The position numbers were made by a program, and so were the translations under genes. A stretch of DNA of 64,000 nt from contig QJPP01001582.1 of NCBI GenBank assembly GCA_003996215.1, positions 432,406-496,405 on the forward strand, in the 5' to 3' direction. The notes under the pieces are model-generated. The model was not told where the DNA came from. It was given only the letters and a program-made list of their open reading frames with translations, and did no database searches. This stretch comes from Jaltomata sinuosa (taxonomy: Eukaryota; Streptophyta; Magnoliopsida; Solanales; Solanaceae). Positions 21,473 through 32,940 of this stretch are shown here, one piece after another (the stretch's first letter is position 1; the number at the start of each line of letters is the position of its first letter).

Positions 21473-23632
21473 ATGCCTGCCTTAGGTTGTTGTGTAGACT
21501 CTTCTGTTTCCCCTCCTCCCCGTTATTCCAGCACTCTTCCCGCGCCGGAGATTTTTTCCTCCGGCGTACCTCCGTCGACAAACTCCGTCCCTCTTGCAAC
21601 CCATTGGTCTCCGGAGCTCTCATCCGATCTGTATCGGGTCGATGGATGGGGTGCTCCGTATTTCACCGTCAATTCTTCCGGAGATATCTCTGTCCGTCCC
21701 CATGGTACAGACACCCTTCCTCACCAGGAAATTGATCTCCTTAAGGTCGTCAAGAAGGCTTCCGACCCGATAAATTCTGGTGGACTCGGGTTACAGCTGC
21801 CACTCGTCGTTCGCTTCCCTGATGTTCTGAAGAATCGATTGGAATCTCTTCAATCGGTTTTTGATTACGCGGTTCAATCCCAAGGATATGAGGCTCATTA
21901 CCAAGGTGTTTATCCTGTTAAATGCAATCAGGACAGGTTCGTTGTTGAAGATATTGTCAAATTCGGGTCGGCTTTCCGGTTTGGTCTTGAAGCCGGGTCA
22001 AAACCAGAGCTCCTCCTAGCCATGAGCTCTCTTTGCAAGGGTAGCCCGGAGGGTCTTCTTGTATGCAATGGATTCAAGGATGCAGAATACATTTCACTTG
22101 CTTTGGTTGCAAGAAAGCTCCTGTTGAACACGGTAATTGTGCTTGAACAAGAGGAGGAGCTTGATTTGGTGATTGACATCAGCCGTAAAATGGCGGTACG
22201 GCCTGTGATCGGGCTCCGGGCTAAGCTTAGGACCAAACATTCCGGCCATTTTGGATCCACTTCTGGCGAGAAAGGTAAGTTTGGGCTTACAACAACTCAG
22301 ATCCTTCGTGTGGTGAAGAAACTCAAAGAATGCGGAATGTTGGATTGTCTTCAGTTGCTGCATTTTCATATTGGATCTCAGATCCCTTCAACGGCCTTGC
22401 TTGCTGATGGTGTTGGTGAGGCCGCCCATGTTTATTGTGAGTTAGTCCGCCTTGGTGCTGGCATGAAATTCATTGATACTGGTGGTGGGCTTGGAATTGA
22501 CTATGATGGTACCAAATCCTGCGATTCTGATGTTTCTGTCGGATATGGCCTTCAGGAATACGCCTCTACAGTTGTTCAAGCTGTCCGGTTTGTTTGTGAT
22601 CGGAAGAAGGTGAAACATCCGGTTATCTGTAGCGAAAGTGGCAGAGCAATTGTATCTCATCACTCTGTTCTGATATTTGAAGCTGTGTCTTCAACTACTA
22701 CACGTTCTCAAGAGTTGTCCTCTGTGGGTCTCCAGTCCTTCGTGGAGAAACTCAATGATGATGCTCGTGCCGATTACCGGAATTTGTCTGCTGCTGCTAT
22801 ACGCGGAGAGTACGATACCTGTATGCTTTATGCCGATCAGTTGAAACAGAGATGTGTGGAGCAGTTCAAAGATGGTAATTTGGACATTGAACAGCTTGCT
22901 TCCGTAGATGCCATTTGTGACTTTGTGTCAAAGGAAATTGGGGCTTCTGATCCTGTGCGCACATATCATGTGAATCTGTCCATTTTCACTTCAATTCCTG
23001 ATTTTTGGGCAATTGACCAACTATTCCCAATTGTTCCCATCCACAAGCTAGACGAACGTCCAGGAGCTCGGGGAATTTTATCAGACTTGACATGTGACAG
23101 TGATGGAAAGATTGATAAGTTCATCGGAGGGGAGTCAAGCTTGCCCCTCCATGAATTGGGGAGCAATGGTGGGCCTTATTATCTGGGAATGTTTTTGGGT
23201 GGGGCTTATGAAGAGGCACTTGGGGGACTCCATAACCTGTTTGGCGGACCCAGCGTCTTGCGTGTGTCACAGAGTGATAGCCCTCACAGCTTCGCCGTGA
23301 CATATGCAGTCCCTGGGCCGTCCTGTGCTGACGTTCTCCGGGCAATGCAGCACGAGCCTGAACTCATGTTCGAGACGCTCAAGCACCGTGCTGAGGAATT
23401 TGTGCAGAACGAAGAACACGAAGAAGATAAAGAACTGGCATTTGCATCTTTGGCCAGCAGCCTAAATCAGTCCTTCCATAATATGCCTTATCTTGCGCCT
23501 CATTCATCATGCTTCCTTAATGCTGCTGCAAATAGCAGTGGCTATTACTATTGCAATGATGAGAACATTGTTGGGGTTGGCGCAGAATCTACAACAGGGG
23601 AGGAAGAGTTTTGGCCCTACTGTGTTGCTTGA
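21473..23632 (+). CDS. ADC: Arginine decarboxylase
   Basis: This single-exon gene encodes a 719-residue PLP-dependent enzyme that converts arginine to agmatine, the first step of the agmatine route to putrescine. Translation starts at the ATG of MPALGCC; the open frame extends three codons further upstream without an ATG. PLP is expected on Lys150 in YPVKCNQDR. The HFHIGSQ block (from about 297) and the glycine-rich GGGLGIDYDG (from about 337) bind cofactor phosphate. DLTCDSDGK around Cys541 supplies the second half of the active site at the dimer interface. The length is normal for plant ADC, which in other species may be cleaved into two chains and partly targeted to plastids. Absence of coding introns is usual for the plant gene. 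Frame, codons and motifs are intact. It is the only evident functional gene in the window and is surrounded by transposable elements. Confidence 0.97.
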   Translation: MPALGCCVDSSVSPPPRYSSTLPAPEIFSSGVPPSTNSVPLATHWSPELSSDLYRVDGWGAPYFTVNSSGDISVRPHGTDTLPHQEIDLLKVVKKASDPINSGGLGLQLPLVVRFPDVLKNRLESLQSVFDYAVQSQGYEAHYQGVYPVKCNQDRFVVEDIVKFGSAFRFGLEAGSKPELLLAMSSLCKGSPEGLLVCNGFKDAEYISLALVARKLLLNTVIVLEQEEELDLVIDISRKMAVRPVIGLRAKLRTKHSGHFGSTSGEKGKFGLTTTQILRVVKKLKECGMLDCLQLLHFHIGSQIPSTALLADGVGEAAHVYCELVRLGAGMKFIDTGGGLGIDYDGTKSCDSDVSVGYGLQEYASTVVQAVRFVCDRKKVKHPVICSESGRAIVSHHSVLIFEAVSSTTTRSQELSSVGLQSFVEKLNDDARADYRNLSAAAIRGEYDTCMLYADQLKQRCVEQFKDGNLDIEQLASVDAICDFVSKEIGASDPVRTYHVNLSIFTSIPDFWAIDQLFPIVPIHKLDERPGARGILSDLTCDSDGKIDKFIGGESSLPLHELGSNGGPYYLGMFLGGAYEEALGGLHNLFGGPSVLRVSQSDSPHSFAVTYAVPGPSCADVLRAMQHEPELMFETLKHRAEEFVQNEEHEEDKELAFASLASSLNQSFHNMPYLAPHSSCFLNAAANSSGYYYCNDENIVGVGAESTTGEEEFWPYCVA

Positions 23633-23673
23633 AGTGTTTCGTCAACCATTGTTCCTTTTTTTGTTCTTCCAGT

Positions 23674-23679
23674 AATAAA
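23674..23679 (+). terminator. ADC polyadenylation signal
   Basis: AATAAA lies 42 bases after the stop codon, followed by a GT-rich stretch (GTTTGTCGTTGAGG-like). It is a plausible near-upstream element. Later T-rich text to about 23900 may hold further sites. Confidence 0.5.
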
Positions 23680-24101
23680 GTTTGTCGTTGAGGTGGTCTG
23701 TTTCATTAACCATGATGTTAATTTATGTCATTTTTGTCCGAATCTTTTTGTGTTGTATTGAGAGTGGGGGGACTTGCCAATCTCAATTCAAAATCTGATA
23801 TAGTTCGGTATTGAATTCCCTGCCCTCCTCATCCTATGTAATCAATCTTCCCCTTCTTATTAAATGCATTTACTTTAGAATTTATCTCGTGTTTTTTCTT
23901 CTTCCAATTTCATTTGGTCTTTCCTAGAATTTGTATGGTTGATTTTCTTCTCCAGTCCCACCCAACACTGGTTTCTAAACAAATCTTGGAGTTGTTTGAA
24001 GGTTAGAAGATGGAATCATCTTGCCAAATGAATCACAATTCATAAGTCAAAGGTTGGTAGTAGAGAACAAAAATATGATAATGTTTGGTTTGGGTGTTGG
24101 G
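23680..24101. other. ADC 3' flank, no gene seen
   Basis: T-rich 3'-flanking sequence with no open frame of note. Confidence 0.5.
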
Positions 24102-24718
24102 TAGGGATGGCAACGGTGCGGGCGGGTTGAACGAACTTTTTAAAAATCTTAGCAGTTGGAAATTTCTGCTTTTCAATGCCTTTCATTTTAGCTTCATTTC
24201 TCTAGTTCTTTCCATTTCACTTTTTTTTTTTTTTTTGGTTACAATTCCTTTTACGTCTCTACTATTTCAATATGTAGTTCTGTTTCTTTTCACTTTTCAA
24301 TGTATAAAAGTAAATCATATTTACTTTTCTTTTTTCATTTATTAAAAGTTCATTGAGTTGCTATTTCATTTCAAAAAATAGTTGTTAAAATTGTTTGCAA
24401 AACTGGTGTTTTCGGGGAAAGAAAAGAAAACAGTGGGTTCTTTAGTTTGATTAATGAAAGAGAAATTGAATTGCTTTTTTCTTCTTAAAATAATGTTTGT
24501 GCTTGTAAACTTTCTGTAATCTGTGTGATAGATGGATATGTAACTACTTACGTAAGTTAGGCACGTGTTCTTACTCACAAATTTTCAAAAAATGCGGTGC
24601 GGATTTATGCAGAGAGGGGTGGGGTGGGTTGAAATCAGCCAATTATTCTATGCGGGATTGGTTGAAGTCTTCGCGAATTTACGTCAAGTTTGCCTCGTCT
24701 TGCCGTGTTTGCCATTCC
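24102..24718. mobile_element. Possible hAT-like non-autonomous element
   Basis: The left end TAGGGATGGCAACGGTGCGGGCGG is matched loosely in inverted form by TTGCCGTGTTTGCCATTCCA at the right. Such GGGATGGCAA...GGCGGG ends mark a common plant hAT MITE group. GC-rich ends around an AT-rich core fit. No clear 8-bp duplication was found. Confidence 0.45.
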
Positions 24719-24765
24719 AAAACTTGAGGAGGGGGGAAGGAGATTTCGGAACCTAAATGATAAAT

Positions 24766-25484
24766 AAAAACAAAAAGTAATCAAATTAGTGCGTCAAAAC
24801 AAGTTGACAAATATTGCATATATCGCATTAATTTAGTGTGCTTTATAAGTTTTAATAATGGATCAGACTTAACGATCATTATAACCAATGAACTTATATA
24901 GTACACTAAATTAGTCCATTATTCAAACAAAATTTTAACCCTTCAATACCTAGGTTTTTTCTTTTGACATAACTAATAGGTTTATAAAGTTTGATTTTAA
25001 AATTAAGTTTAAGCGTACTATAGAGTTTAATCGTCCATCTTAGTTTGTATTGATTATTTAACTCGATTCGGTGTAAACGATTTTCACCCAACAAATTCTC
25101 ACCATTTTAAATATTTTTAATTATAAAAATCTTGATTTATAGTGCTTTTACATAGTTTTTGGCGGATTCGGCTCCTTTTCATTTTTCTTCTCTCCATTTA
25201 TTAAAGTTTTTGTTTGGATTGGGAACATATGACATAGGTTAGATTTAATGACTAAGATTTAATTAACCAAAAAAAGTCTCTAACCATGATTTAGATGATA
25301 AATGCATTATATATTGATTCCAAAAATTATTGTAATTCCACAATCTTAGCAACATATTATCTTGTCTATAAATATAGTAAAAGAAAGTTCGTTCTCTCTC
25401 CCTACAATTTTTTTCCTACGCAGTATTTATTGTTCAACTATTTTCTAATTAATAACTTACACACATATATATTTAATTAATAAC
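24766..25484. other. AT-rich spacer, no gene seen
   Basis: No supported coding frame or element ends. Short open frames here are AT-rich noise. Confidence 0.45.
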
Positions 25485-25511
25485 TTACACGCATATATAT
25501 ATATATATATA
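25485..25511. repeat. (AT)n microsatellite, target of the Helitron array
   Basis: A run of AT dinucleotides directly adjoins the CTAG end of the Helitron array. Helitrons insert between A and T, which fits this target. Confidence 0.85.
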
Positions 25512-26989
25512 CTAGTTTAGTGTACGCGCTTTGCGCGTGAATAAAACGTGTACCTTATTTAATAACAAACACTAAGAATAAAATACGACTTAGCTACGAA
25601 CTTCAAAGAATATTGAGATTTTTATTTGTTATAATAAATATAATAAAAATATATATATGATAATTCATTTAAAATATATTTAATTTTTTACTATTTCATC
25701 ACAATCTTCATTGATTAGTTCTTCTTCATAAAAAATAGAAAAATAATGCGTAATTTCATGAACACATAAATACATGCACTTTAATCATATTTTACAGTCT
25801 TCTTCAATTTTCATTAGTCTCCTACTGCATATGCACAAAACATCCGATAGTTTTATATCGAGTACTATGTACACAAAAATTTTATACAAAAAATATACAA
25901 AAATTTCTCATAGAATAAAAATCAACTCTTAGATCATACTAACAAAGAACAAAAGATTAAAAAGAAAAAAAAAAGATTCAAACTCTACGAACCTTATGAA
26001 CCCAAACACGTAAGTATATCCATGATTTGATCGGATGTCCGATCATCAACTCTAACTTGCAGGACATGTAATTTAAAAACAAAAACAAAATAATATTAAT
26101 AGAAAAAAGGTGAGAAGAAAACAGAAAAGAAAGAGAAGAAAGCTACGGAAAAGTCAAATCATTTCTTTTTTATTGACTATATATGCAAAAAGGAATAATT
26201 CTAGCTAAAGAGATGAGATCTTTGTGCCTGACTAGTAGAAGCAAGGGACCGAGTTATTCTCTATAACCATAATATAAAACAAGTAAACCTGGAAGCTTCG
26301 AAGCAGACTTTAAAGAAATGTCATATAGAGAAAGTCCAGCTTCAAATCCGACTTCTAACTCCCTCATCTTAGAGTTCTCGTTAGAGCAGAAATAAGGCAC
26401 GAAGAGCTAAAGGTCAGGCAAGGCAAGAGGTTAAGAAAGAGTTGGGGTTGTGTGTGCCAAATGTGAAGACTCTCACGTCTACATCATAACACCAAGACGA
26501 ATTGTATGAAGAGATTTATTTTTATTTTTGGATCACTGCTCAAAAATAGGTGGAGTCCGCCCTTTGAAGGATAGTTAAGTGTTGCAACAGGGGGTTGTTT
26601 AGCGAACATGAAGCAGTCTCCATACCAATATAGAAGGCTTTGCAGCTATCCAGAATCAGAAAAGAGCCTTACTCTATGGAGGTGCTAACACTTTACTAAT
26701 ATAATATAATGAAAAAGTAAAAGCTCTTCTTCTGTTCTACGAATCTAACTAATCTATACTACTAACTATAATCAGACTAGGTCTTCTAGAATGAACTAGC
26801 ATAGTAAAGTTTCTCTTTCTTATGCTACTAGAACCATAAGCATGCACCTACTCTTACTAGAAGTCTAGTCTCTCTCAGGTCCAGTTTCGATCTCTAACTA
26901 ACTTACTTAATAGGCCAGGCCAGAAGAGAGATATTCAAAAAAAACGATTTTCTTTCTTAAGAACCTGACTCAAAAAAGAAAAGAAGACC

Positions 26990-27275
26990 GGATAATGCGC
27001 CAGGTGTTGTAGCTAATCGAGTAGCTCTAGAAGCATGTGTAAAAGCTCGTAATGAAGGACGTGATCTTGCTCGGAAAGGTAATGAGATTATTCGCGAGGC
27101 TTGCAAATGGAGCCTCGCAAATGGAGCCCGGAACTAGCTGCTGCTTGTGAGGTATGGAAAAAGATCGTATTTAATTTTGCAGCAATAGACGTTTTGGATA
27201 AGTAAAAATAGTAGACATTAGTGAATAAATTAGCAGGAAATAAAGAAGTATAAGAAAAAAGAACTCAAGTAATTA
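26990..27275 (+). pseudogene. rbcL: Nuclear fragment of plastid rbcL (3' end and 3' UTR)
   Basis: The text reads NRVALEACVKARNEGRDL, then EIIREACKWS, ELAAACEVWK and FNFAA, to the stop at 27203-27205. This is the C-terminal 70 or so residues of the Rubisco large subunit in its Solanaceae form, followed by about 70 bases of the plastid 3' leader-out sequence. A 14-bp tandem duplication at about 27103-27130 (GCAAATGGAGCCTC repeated) shifts the frame. It is a dead copy without promoter or 5' end. Confidence 0.9.
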
Positions 27276-27284
27276 TCATTATCC

Positions 27285-27334
27285 TTCTGGTGGAGATGAT
27301 ATTCACTCTTGTACCGTAGTAGGTAAACTTAAAG
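27285..27334 (+). pseudogene. rbcL: Second rbcL fragment, internal and out of order
   Basis: TCTGGTGGAGATGATATTCA and what follows read SGGDDIHSCTVVGKLK, matching the loop region around residue 325-340 of the Rubisco large subunit with His-to-Asp and Gly-to-Cys changes. In intact rbcL this lies over 300 bp upstream of the 3' end, but here it follows it, so the DNA was rearranged. Confidence 0.75.
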
Positions 27335-28581
27335 ACTACAAACTAGTACTGCTAACAAGAAGCTAACAAAGCGAGGCTGCTAAAGAAAAGCTAGTATTTT
27401 ACCATTACAAAATGATAAAACAAATTAAATAAATAAATAAATTTTAATATCAACATTATATTCACTGTATAATCGCATGGGTGTAAAGCAACAGACTCTA
27501 TATGTATGTACCTAAAGAAGCATTAGTTATAACCAACATAATGAATGAGAATATTAAAAATTAATAAAATATTATAAAATAATAAACTAAGAAGGAAGAA
27601 AAATATATTAGAGAGGGTGAGGTGTTCTTATTTTTTTGAGAGATTAATTGAGGGATCAATTACAATGAAGAAAAATTATTTATTTATAGGAGAGAATTGA
27701 CTTGATTGCAAAGTAATTAGGACGGCTAACTTTTCTCCAAAGAAACAAAGTTGACATTCACTATAATACAATAAATATATTTATAACATAAAAGATGTTT
27801 ATAAAACTAATTGTTAGTAAATAAAATAGTGATTAAAGTCTTTCAAGGGTTTTTGTGCGTACACAAGCAAAAAAAAAAAATCAAAAAAAAAATTATATGA
27901 AAAATTCCAAAACTCATGCTATTTAATTAATATTAGTGCCGACAGTCAAATCCAACTCAAAATTGTCCACGGAACTTAACGTGAATCAAACTTCAACTTT
28001 TAATTGGATTTCTCAATTAAGGATTCTTTATTAATAACTTATTTGTACATCTTATATAAATAAGTACTAACTAAAAGTATTAAATATTAATTATATTTTT
28101 GATGCTAATAAAAAATATAATAATATTTTATTTGAATGAATATGTTTATATATTTGACTAATTAAATTCTTTTATTTAATTATAAAATAATAAACGAATT
28201 GATTCATTAACAAAGATCGAAAAACTCATTAAGTCGACTTGATGCTCAAAACCAAAAAAGAAATGAAAAAAAATTCAAAAATTCAAAAATAAATTATAGA
28301 CTTTACTTACTTTTGTCTCCAATATTTTGATAGAAGAATGGTAATAACTTAAGATAATCAAATTCGATGTGTGCGATAATTAAAATCTGTATCAAAAAAG
28401 AAAACAATCATTAGAGCCTATTATTAAATAACGATGATATGCTAGATCTTATGATTTATTCACAATTAAAACAGTTGCATATAATTAAATTTTAAAAGAG
28501 CTAAAAAAATTATGCTTTTAATATAATACAAATATAAATTAATACATCAAAACACTGATGTAAAGAAGACATGGAGAAGAA

Positions 28582-28672
28582 ACAATATGAAAGAAGAGAA
28601 TTATGAACATGAAGATATATGTAACGATATGAAAGAAGAGTATTATGAGCATGAAGATATATGTATATTACA
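28582..28672. repeat. Tandem duplication of ~45 bp
   Basis: ATATGAAAGAAGAG, then TTATGA-CATGAAGATATATGTA, is repeated twice in a row with few differences. Confidence 0.75.
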
Positions 28673-29734
28673 TATAATATTTGGCATCACAAATACCGTA
28701 TTAATTAGAATTTAATTTTTAGTTAAAACCTAAAGGTAAAGGAATTAATATATACTCAATGTCCTATATAAGGTAAAATTTTAATATTTAAATATAAAAG
28801 TCTTACCATAATAATAGGACTTTTTTGACTAAAACATAATATTTGACTTTTTTTCCAGGAATATTTGACCGTATATGTTTATACTAGCAAAGAACGCTAA
28901 CATGATTAATTTAATTTCAAGTTAACTAAAAAATAAATTTATATTTATATATTAAAAATATGATATGACAATTTTAAAATAGTTAATTTAATTTATAAAA
29001 TATATTAAAATCTAACTGACTAATTTCAAATATCTTTTTTTAACTTTCTTTTTGTAACACACTTTTTTTGTGATTTATTATAAAATTATACTTTTCTCCT
29101 TATTTTAATATCTCTGTAATAATTTGAAGCCATAAATTATATCAAGTTAGTAGATATATTTGTTATTCAATTCTTTGATGATCTAAGAACAATACTTTTG
29201 CTAATTAAAAAGATGTTTATGAATTTACTAAATAAATAATTATATTAATAGAAATAACATAATAAAATTATATTTGTATATTAGTGACAATTAGCTAAAA
29301 TTATTTTTTTTAAAATTAAAATAAGCAACGTAAATGTAATATCGTAAGCCATAACGGTAATTAGTGAAGCGAAATATTGAGGGAGATTTCTAAAATTATC
29401 CCTACAAAAAAAAATTATTTTTAAGTGTCATGTCATATTTTCGATATATGAAATACTAATTCAAAATGAAATGTACTTAATTAACTTGTCCAAAATTGGA
29501 TGAATTTCATGCAATAAAAATAGAGAAATAACTTTTATGTAATAAACTTTTAAATTGAAGAATTTTTATATGATAAAAAAATAGAAAAGTAATTTTGTAT
29601 AATAAAACGTATAGCTTATATAAATTTTATATAATTAAAAATAAAAATAATTTTGATATGATTAGTTCAAAAGTTAAATGACCATTATAAAATTACCCAA
29701 AATATGTGGCGAAAGACTATAAATGATAAGATTG

Positions 29735-29897
29735 TACTCCCTTTGTTTCATATTAATTGATCACTTTTATTTTTACATGCATATTAAAAAATTATAAATA
29801 AAAAGATAATTTTACTAATTCACCCCTTAAGAAGCTTTTTTGAAACTTTACAAACAAGTGTGAATACTTTCAAAAAGAATTAATATGTTTGGGAGTA
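29735..29897. mobile_element. Stowaway-like MITE within Helitron unit E
   Basis: TACTCCCTTTGTTTCATATTA at the left and TAATATGTTTGGGAGTA at the right form an inverted pair. The interior is AT-rich. Confidence 0.55.
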
Positions 29898-31305
29898 ATA
29901 AGGAAAAATATATAAAATATTGGTATGTCAAATGTGGCCCACAAATAGGACAAAAATGTAATAAGAAATTTTTTAATTTTTTATATCAGTAGAGCATAGG
30001 GTACTACTTTTACAGTTGGGCCCAAACACAGTACGACTTACATTGCATTTGGTACAGCCTTTTTTGTTGTGTTAGTCCCTCTTGCTCACTTATATAAAGT
30101 ATAAATATATTTAGTTGGACTAATATGTTTATATATGTGACTAATTAAATATTTGGACCTTATATATTTTAGTAAAAAAAGGTAAAAATATTATGGTAAG
30201 ACTTTTATTCTTAAAAAAAATATTACTGGAAAAAGGTCCTATATAAAAAAAAATTCCGGAGTCTTACCATAATACTACTACCATAATCAATTTAAATTCA
30301 AAATTCAAGTTGATTTTAAATTCTAGAATTTTAACATAATTCAAATAAAGAATGATTTAGTAAGTAAAATTTTAGTTAATTTCAAAGTCCTAAAAATTAA
30401 TAGTTTTAAATTTAATTTTTTAAATATGAAAAAATTTAATATCTATAATTTTAATGAATTTTGAAGTAAATGACGATTTTGTCTATTGTGAAGTCTTTTA
30501 ATGAAGGGAAAAAAGTTCAAATCATATTATAAGGTCTTTCACATTTTTAATATAATTTTTAATATAACTAGTTTAGTGTACGCGCTTTGCGCGTGTTTCG
30601 TAACTAAAATATCGAGAACAAAAACAAGCAAGTAAATTTCATTATTTCATTAAACAAATACATATGACAATCAAACATAACCTCGAAAACTATCATACTA
30701 TTAGCTTCTTAACTATGTTATTATGTGTTTTATTAAAAAAATAAAGTTAAGTGAAAAGTTGAAAACAAACTTCTAAGAATTGCTTTAAAAGTAGCTTCTC
30801 ACTATCCTCTCCGATCTCCATCATAATGTCTATTCCGCTATTAATTTCAATTATAGATCACATCGATGTTGCGAATATGATGAAAGACTACATAAAAAGA
30901 AAAATAGTTAGAACAAATTTTTCAATAATGAATCTGACATAAGATTATTCATCTTAATCTTCTCTCAAGCCATCTTAAGAAAATTCGAAAGAAACATAAA
31001 ATCAAACGAAAATAATATAAAAAAAGAATCACCAACAATTATATTGAACACAAAGAATTAATTAGGTTTAAATATTATTATGTCTCGTAAAAAAAAAGAG
31101 TCCACAATTTATAAAAGTTCAAAACTTTTTCCTCTAAGAAATAAACTATCTAAATATGATTTATTATACATTACTAACCCATTATTAAATTAAATTAGCG
31201 ATTCAAACTGTACGAACCTTATGAACACAAACATGTAAGTATATCCATGATTTGATCGGAGGCTAGCAACTTTAACCTGCAGGACATGACATGTAATTTT
31301 AAAAT

Positions 31306-32308
31306 CGGAAAAAGGCCAAATATATCCTTGAACTATCATAAATGGTTCATATATAACCTTTGTTATACTTTTGGGTTATTCATACCCCTACCGTCTAACT
31401 TTCAGCCAAATATACCCTTGGCTCTAACGGAGGGACACGTGGCAGTTTTTTAGTGGCTCAATTAAAAATTTATTTAATAATCAATAAACCCCCCCTGTCC
31501 CTTTATTTTTCCCGGTTAAACCGGGTTTAGTACCACAGTACTCTTTCAGATCTCAATTTCTCTACTCATCAACCTCTACCAAAGCAAAATATTTACGGAT
31601 CTCGGCTCATCTTCAGCGTCTGGTTGTTCTACTTATCGTTGGAGCTAGCGTCGTGGCTGGTGGTGATTTTGTAGCCGCTGTGATGAGTTGGGTTTGTCGG
31701 ATTTTGAAGCTTGGAGTTTGCCATTAATGGCAGAACTCAAGCAAGGGGAAGGGACGGTGGTTTTGGGGTGGAGGAGAAGGTTAACGGAGGCGAGGCGGTA
31801 GAGAACAACAAGCTCATTAGAGCTTCGCCTGAGCTCGTCGGACGGGGGTTCAGATTTGGAGCTCGGAGCTCACCATTAATGGTGGAATTCGAGCAAAGGT
31901 GTGGTGAGGGTCTGGTAGTTGTGTTGTTTGTTTGTGGTTGTTATCTGATTTCGCCGGCAGTGACGGGTTGTGAGCAGTGGAGGAGCTGATTGTTTGGTGG
32001 TGGAGAACAGTGACGGGGAGAGAGAAAAAGGACTGGAGGCAGTGTGGTGGTGGCTTATCGGAGCTTAGCCGATGGTGGGCTGGTGCATCTCGAAATAAAC
32101 CGGGGAAAATAAACGGACCGTCCGGTTTATTAATTATTAAATAAATTTTTAATTGAGCCACTAAACAGTTGCCACGTATCCCTCCGTTAGAGCCAAGGGT
32201 ATATTTGGCTGAAAATTAGACGGTAGGGGTATAAATAACCCAAAAGTATAACGAAGGGTATATATGGACCATTTATGATAGTTCGGGGGTATATTTAACC
32301 TTTTTCCG
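31306..32308. mobile_element. Pack-MULE-like element with perfect 9-bp target duplication
   Basis: The element begins CGGAAAAAGG and ends CCTTTTTCCG, and is flanked on both sides by TTTTAAAAT (31297-31305 and 32309-32317). Long terminal inverted repeats of about 190 bp (31306-31495 and 32120-32308) share blocks such as TTTGGCTGAAA and ACGGAGGGA. Long inverted repeats with 9-bp duplications are the Mutator hallmark. The interior (about 31500-32110) is much richer in G+C than anything nearby and looks like captured gene sequence. No transposase is present. Confidence 0.85.
31500..32110. pseudogene. GC-rich cargo of the Pack-MULE
   Basis: The cargo has a 92-codon open frame on the plus strand (31711-31989) and a 103-codon frame on the minus strand (32161-31850), neither recognised. 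An internal duplication is visible: a CCATTAATGG-centred block with the flanking words GGAGTTTGCC and GCAAGGGGAAGG near 31710 recurs in altered form near 31866. It is probably a captured and rearranged fragment of a host gene or its leader. Whether it is transcribed is unknown. Confidence 0.45.
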
Positions 32309-32940
32309 TTTTAAAATTAAAAAAATAACATTAATAGAAAAAACATAACAAAATAATAAAACAAATCAAACAAATAAGAAAATTTTAACCTCAATATGTG
32401 TGCCACATCAATATTATTAACTTAAATATTATAAAGGTTTGAAAATCTAAACTTGAATATCGTAGTGAGGATTTTCTTGTCCCTTCATCGAGAGAGAAAA
32501 TTTAATATAGTAGTGATTTTTTTCCATTAGAAGTTTTTTTTGTTAATATAAATAGGACTGCAGTTTTAGGAATAGGACTCCCCTAATGTTGTTTTGTTTG
32601 CTAAAAATAGATTGTTTAGGACTTTTATTATTGTGTCGTACCCAACAAAGAACCCATAAACCTAGAAATTATAATTAGGGTAGAAAACCTACCCCTTCTA
32701 TTCATAAACTGCCGATATTAGACCCTTTTTTCATATACCTATTACAAATAAATAAATAAAATATTAATAGTAATAATGGTAATTAATTTAAAATTTCTCA
32801 ATATTAGCATAATAATTAAATGATAAGAATTGAAGAAAAATAGTAAAAAGATAAATTTTATCTAAAAAAGAGTCTTTTAATAAAGGGCAAAAAGTTCAAA
32901 TCACATTATAAGGTCCTTCACACTTTTAATATAGTATAGA

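Larger units (their letters stand above)
26106..27405. other. Organelle-like DNA block inside Helitron unit E
   Basis: Alignment by eye of unit E with unit D puts the breaks after TATTAATAGAAAAA (about 26105) and before ACAAAATGATAAAACAAATT (about 27407). D reads straight across this point. The block is less AT-rich than its surroundings and contains two pieces of plastid rbcL (26990-27275 and 27285-27334) in the wrong order. The rest (26180-26980) resembles plant mitochondrial spacer in composition, but no gene was recognised. A mitochondrial segment carrying plastid DNA, or a chimeric repair insertion, would explain it. Confidence 0.6.
25512..30567 (-). mobile_element. Helitron unit E (longest, carries organelle-like insert)
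   Basis: Its 3' end (minus strand) has the CACGCGCAAAGCGCGT hairpin, then CACTAAACTAG at 25512. The 5' block lies at 30497-30567 but lacks the TCTA tip. The body from 25545 to 25680 matches the start of unit C2 (from 32970). Text at 25980-26060 matches unit D at 31200-31270. A 1.3-kb insert absent from D occupies about 26106-27405. A Stowaway-like MITE (29735-29897) and inverted copies of an AAAGTCTTACCATAAT word (28799 and 30196) show further nesting. Confidence 0.7.
30568..32940 (-). mobile_element. Helitron unit D (carries Pack-MULE)
   Basis: The 3' end on the minus strand is the GCGC hairpin plus CTAG at 30568-30571. The 5' end is a complete TCTATACTATATT at 32940. Its tip touches the CTAG of the next unit with no base between. 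The body near 31200-31300 and 32310-32400 matches unit E, split by the MULE at 31306-32308. Confidence 0.75.

Noticed and set aside
26990..27205. Functional rbcL
   Set aside because: Only the C-terminal part is present, the frame is shifted by a 14-bp duplication, and it is embedded in nuclear transposon sequence.
31711..31989. 92-codon frame in the Pack-MULE as a real gene
   Set aside because: No recognisable domain, no promoter seen, and it lies inside a non-autonomous transposon. Kept only as cargo.
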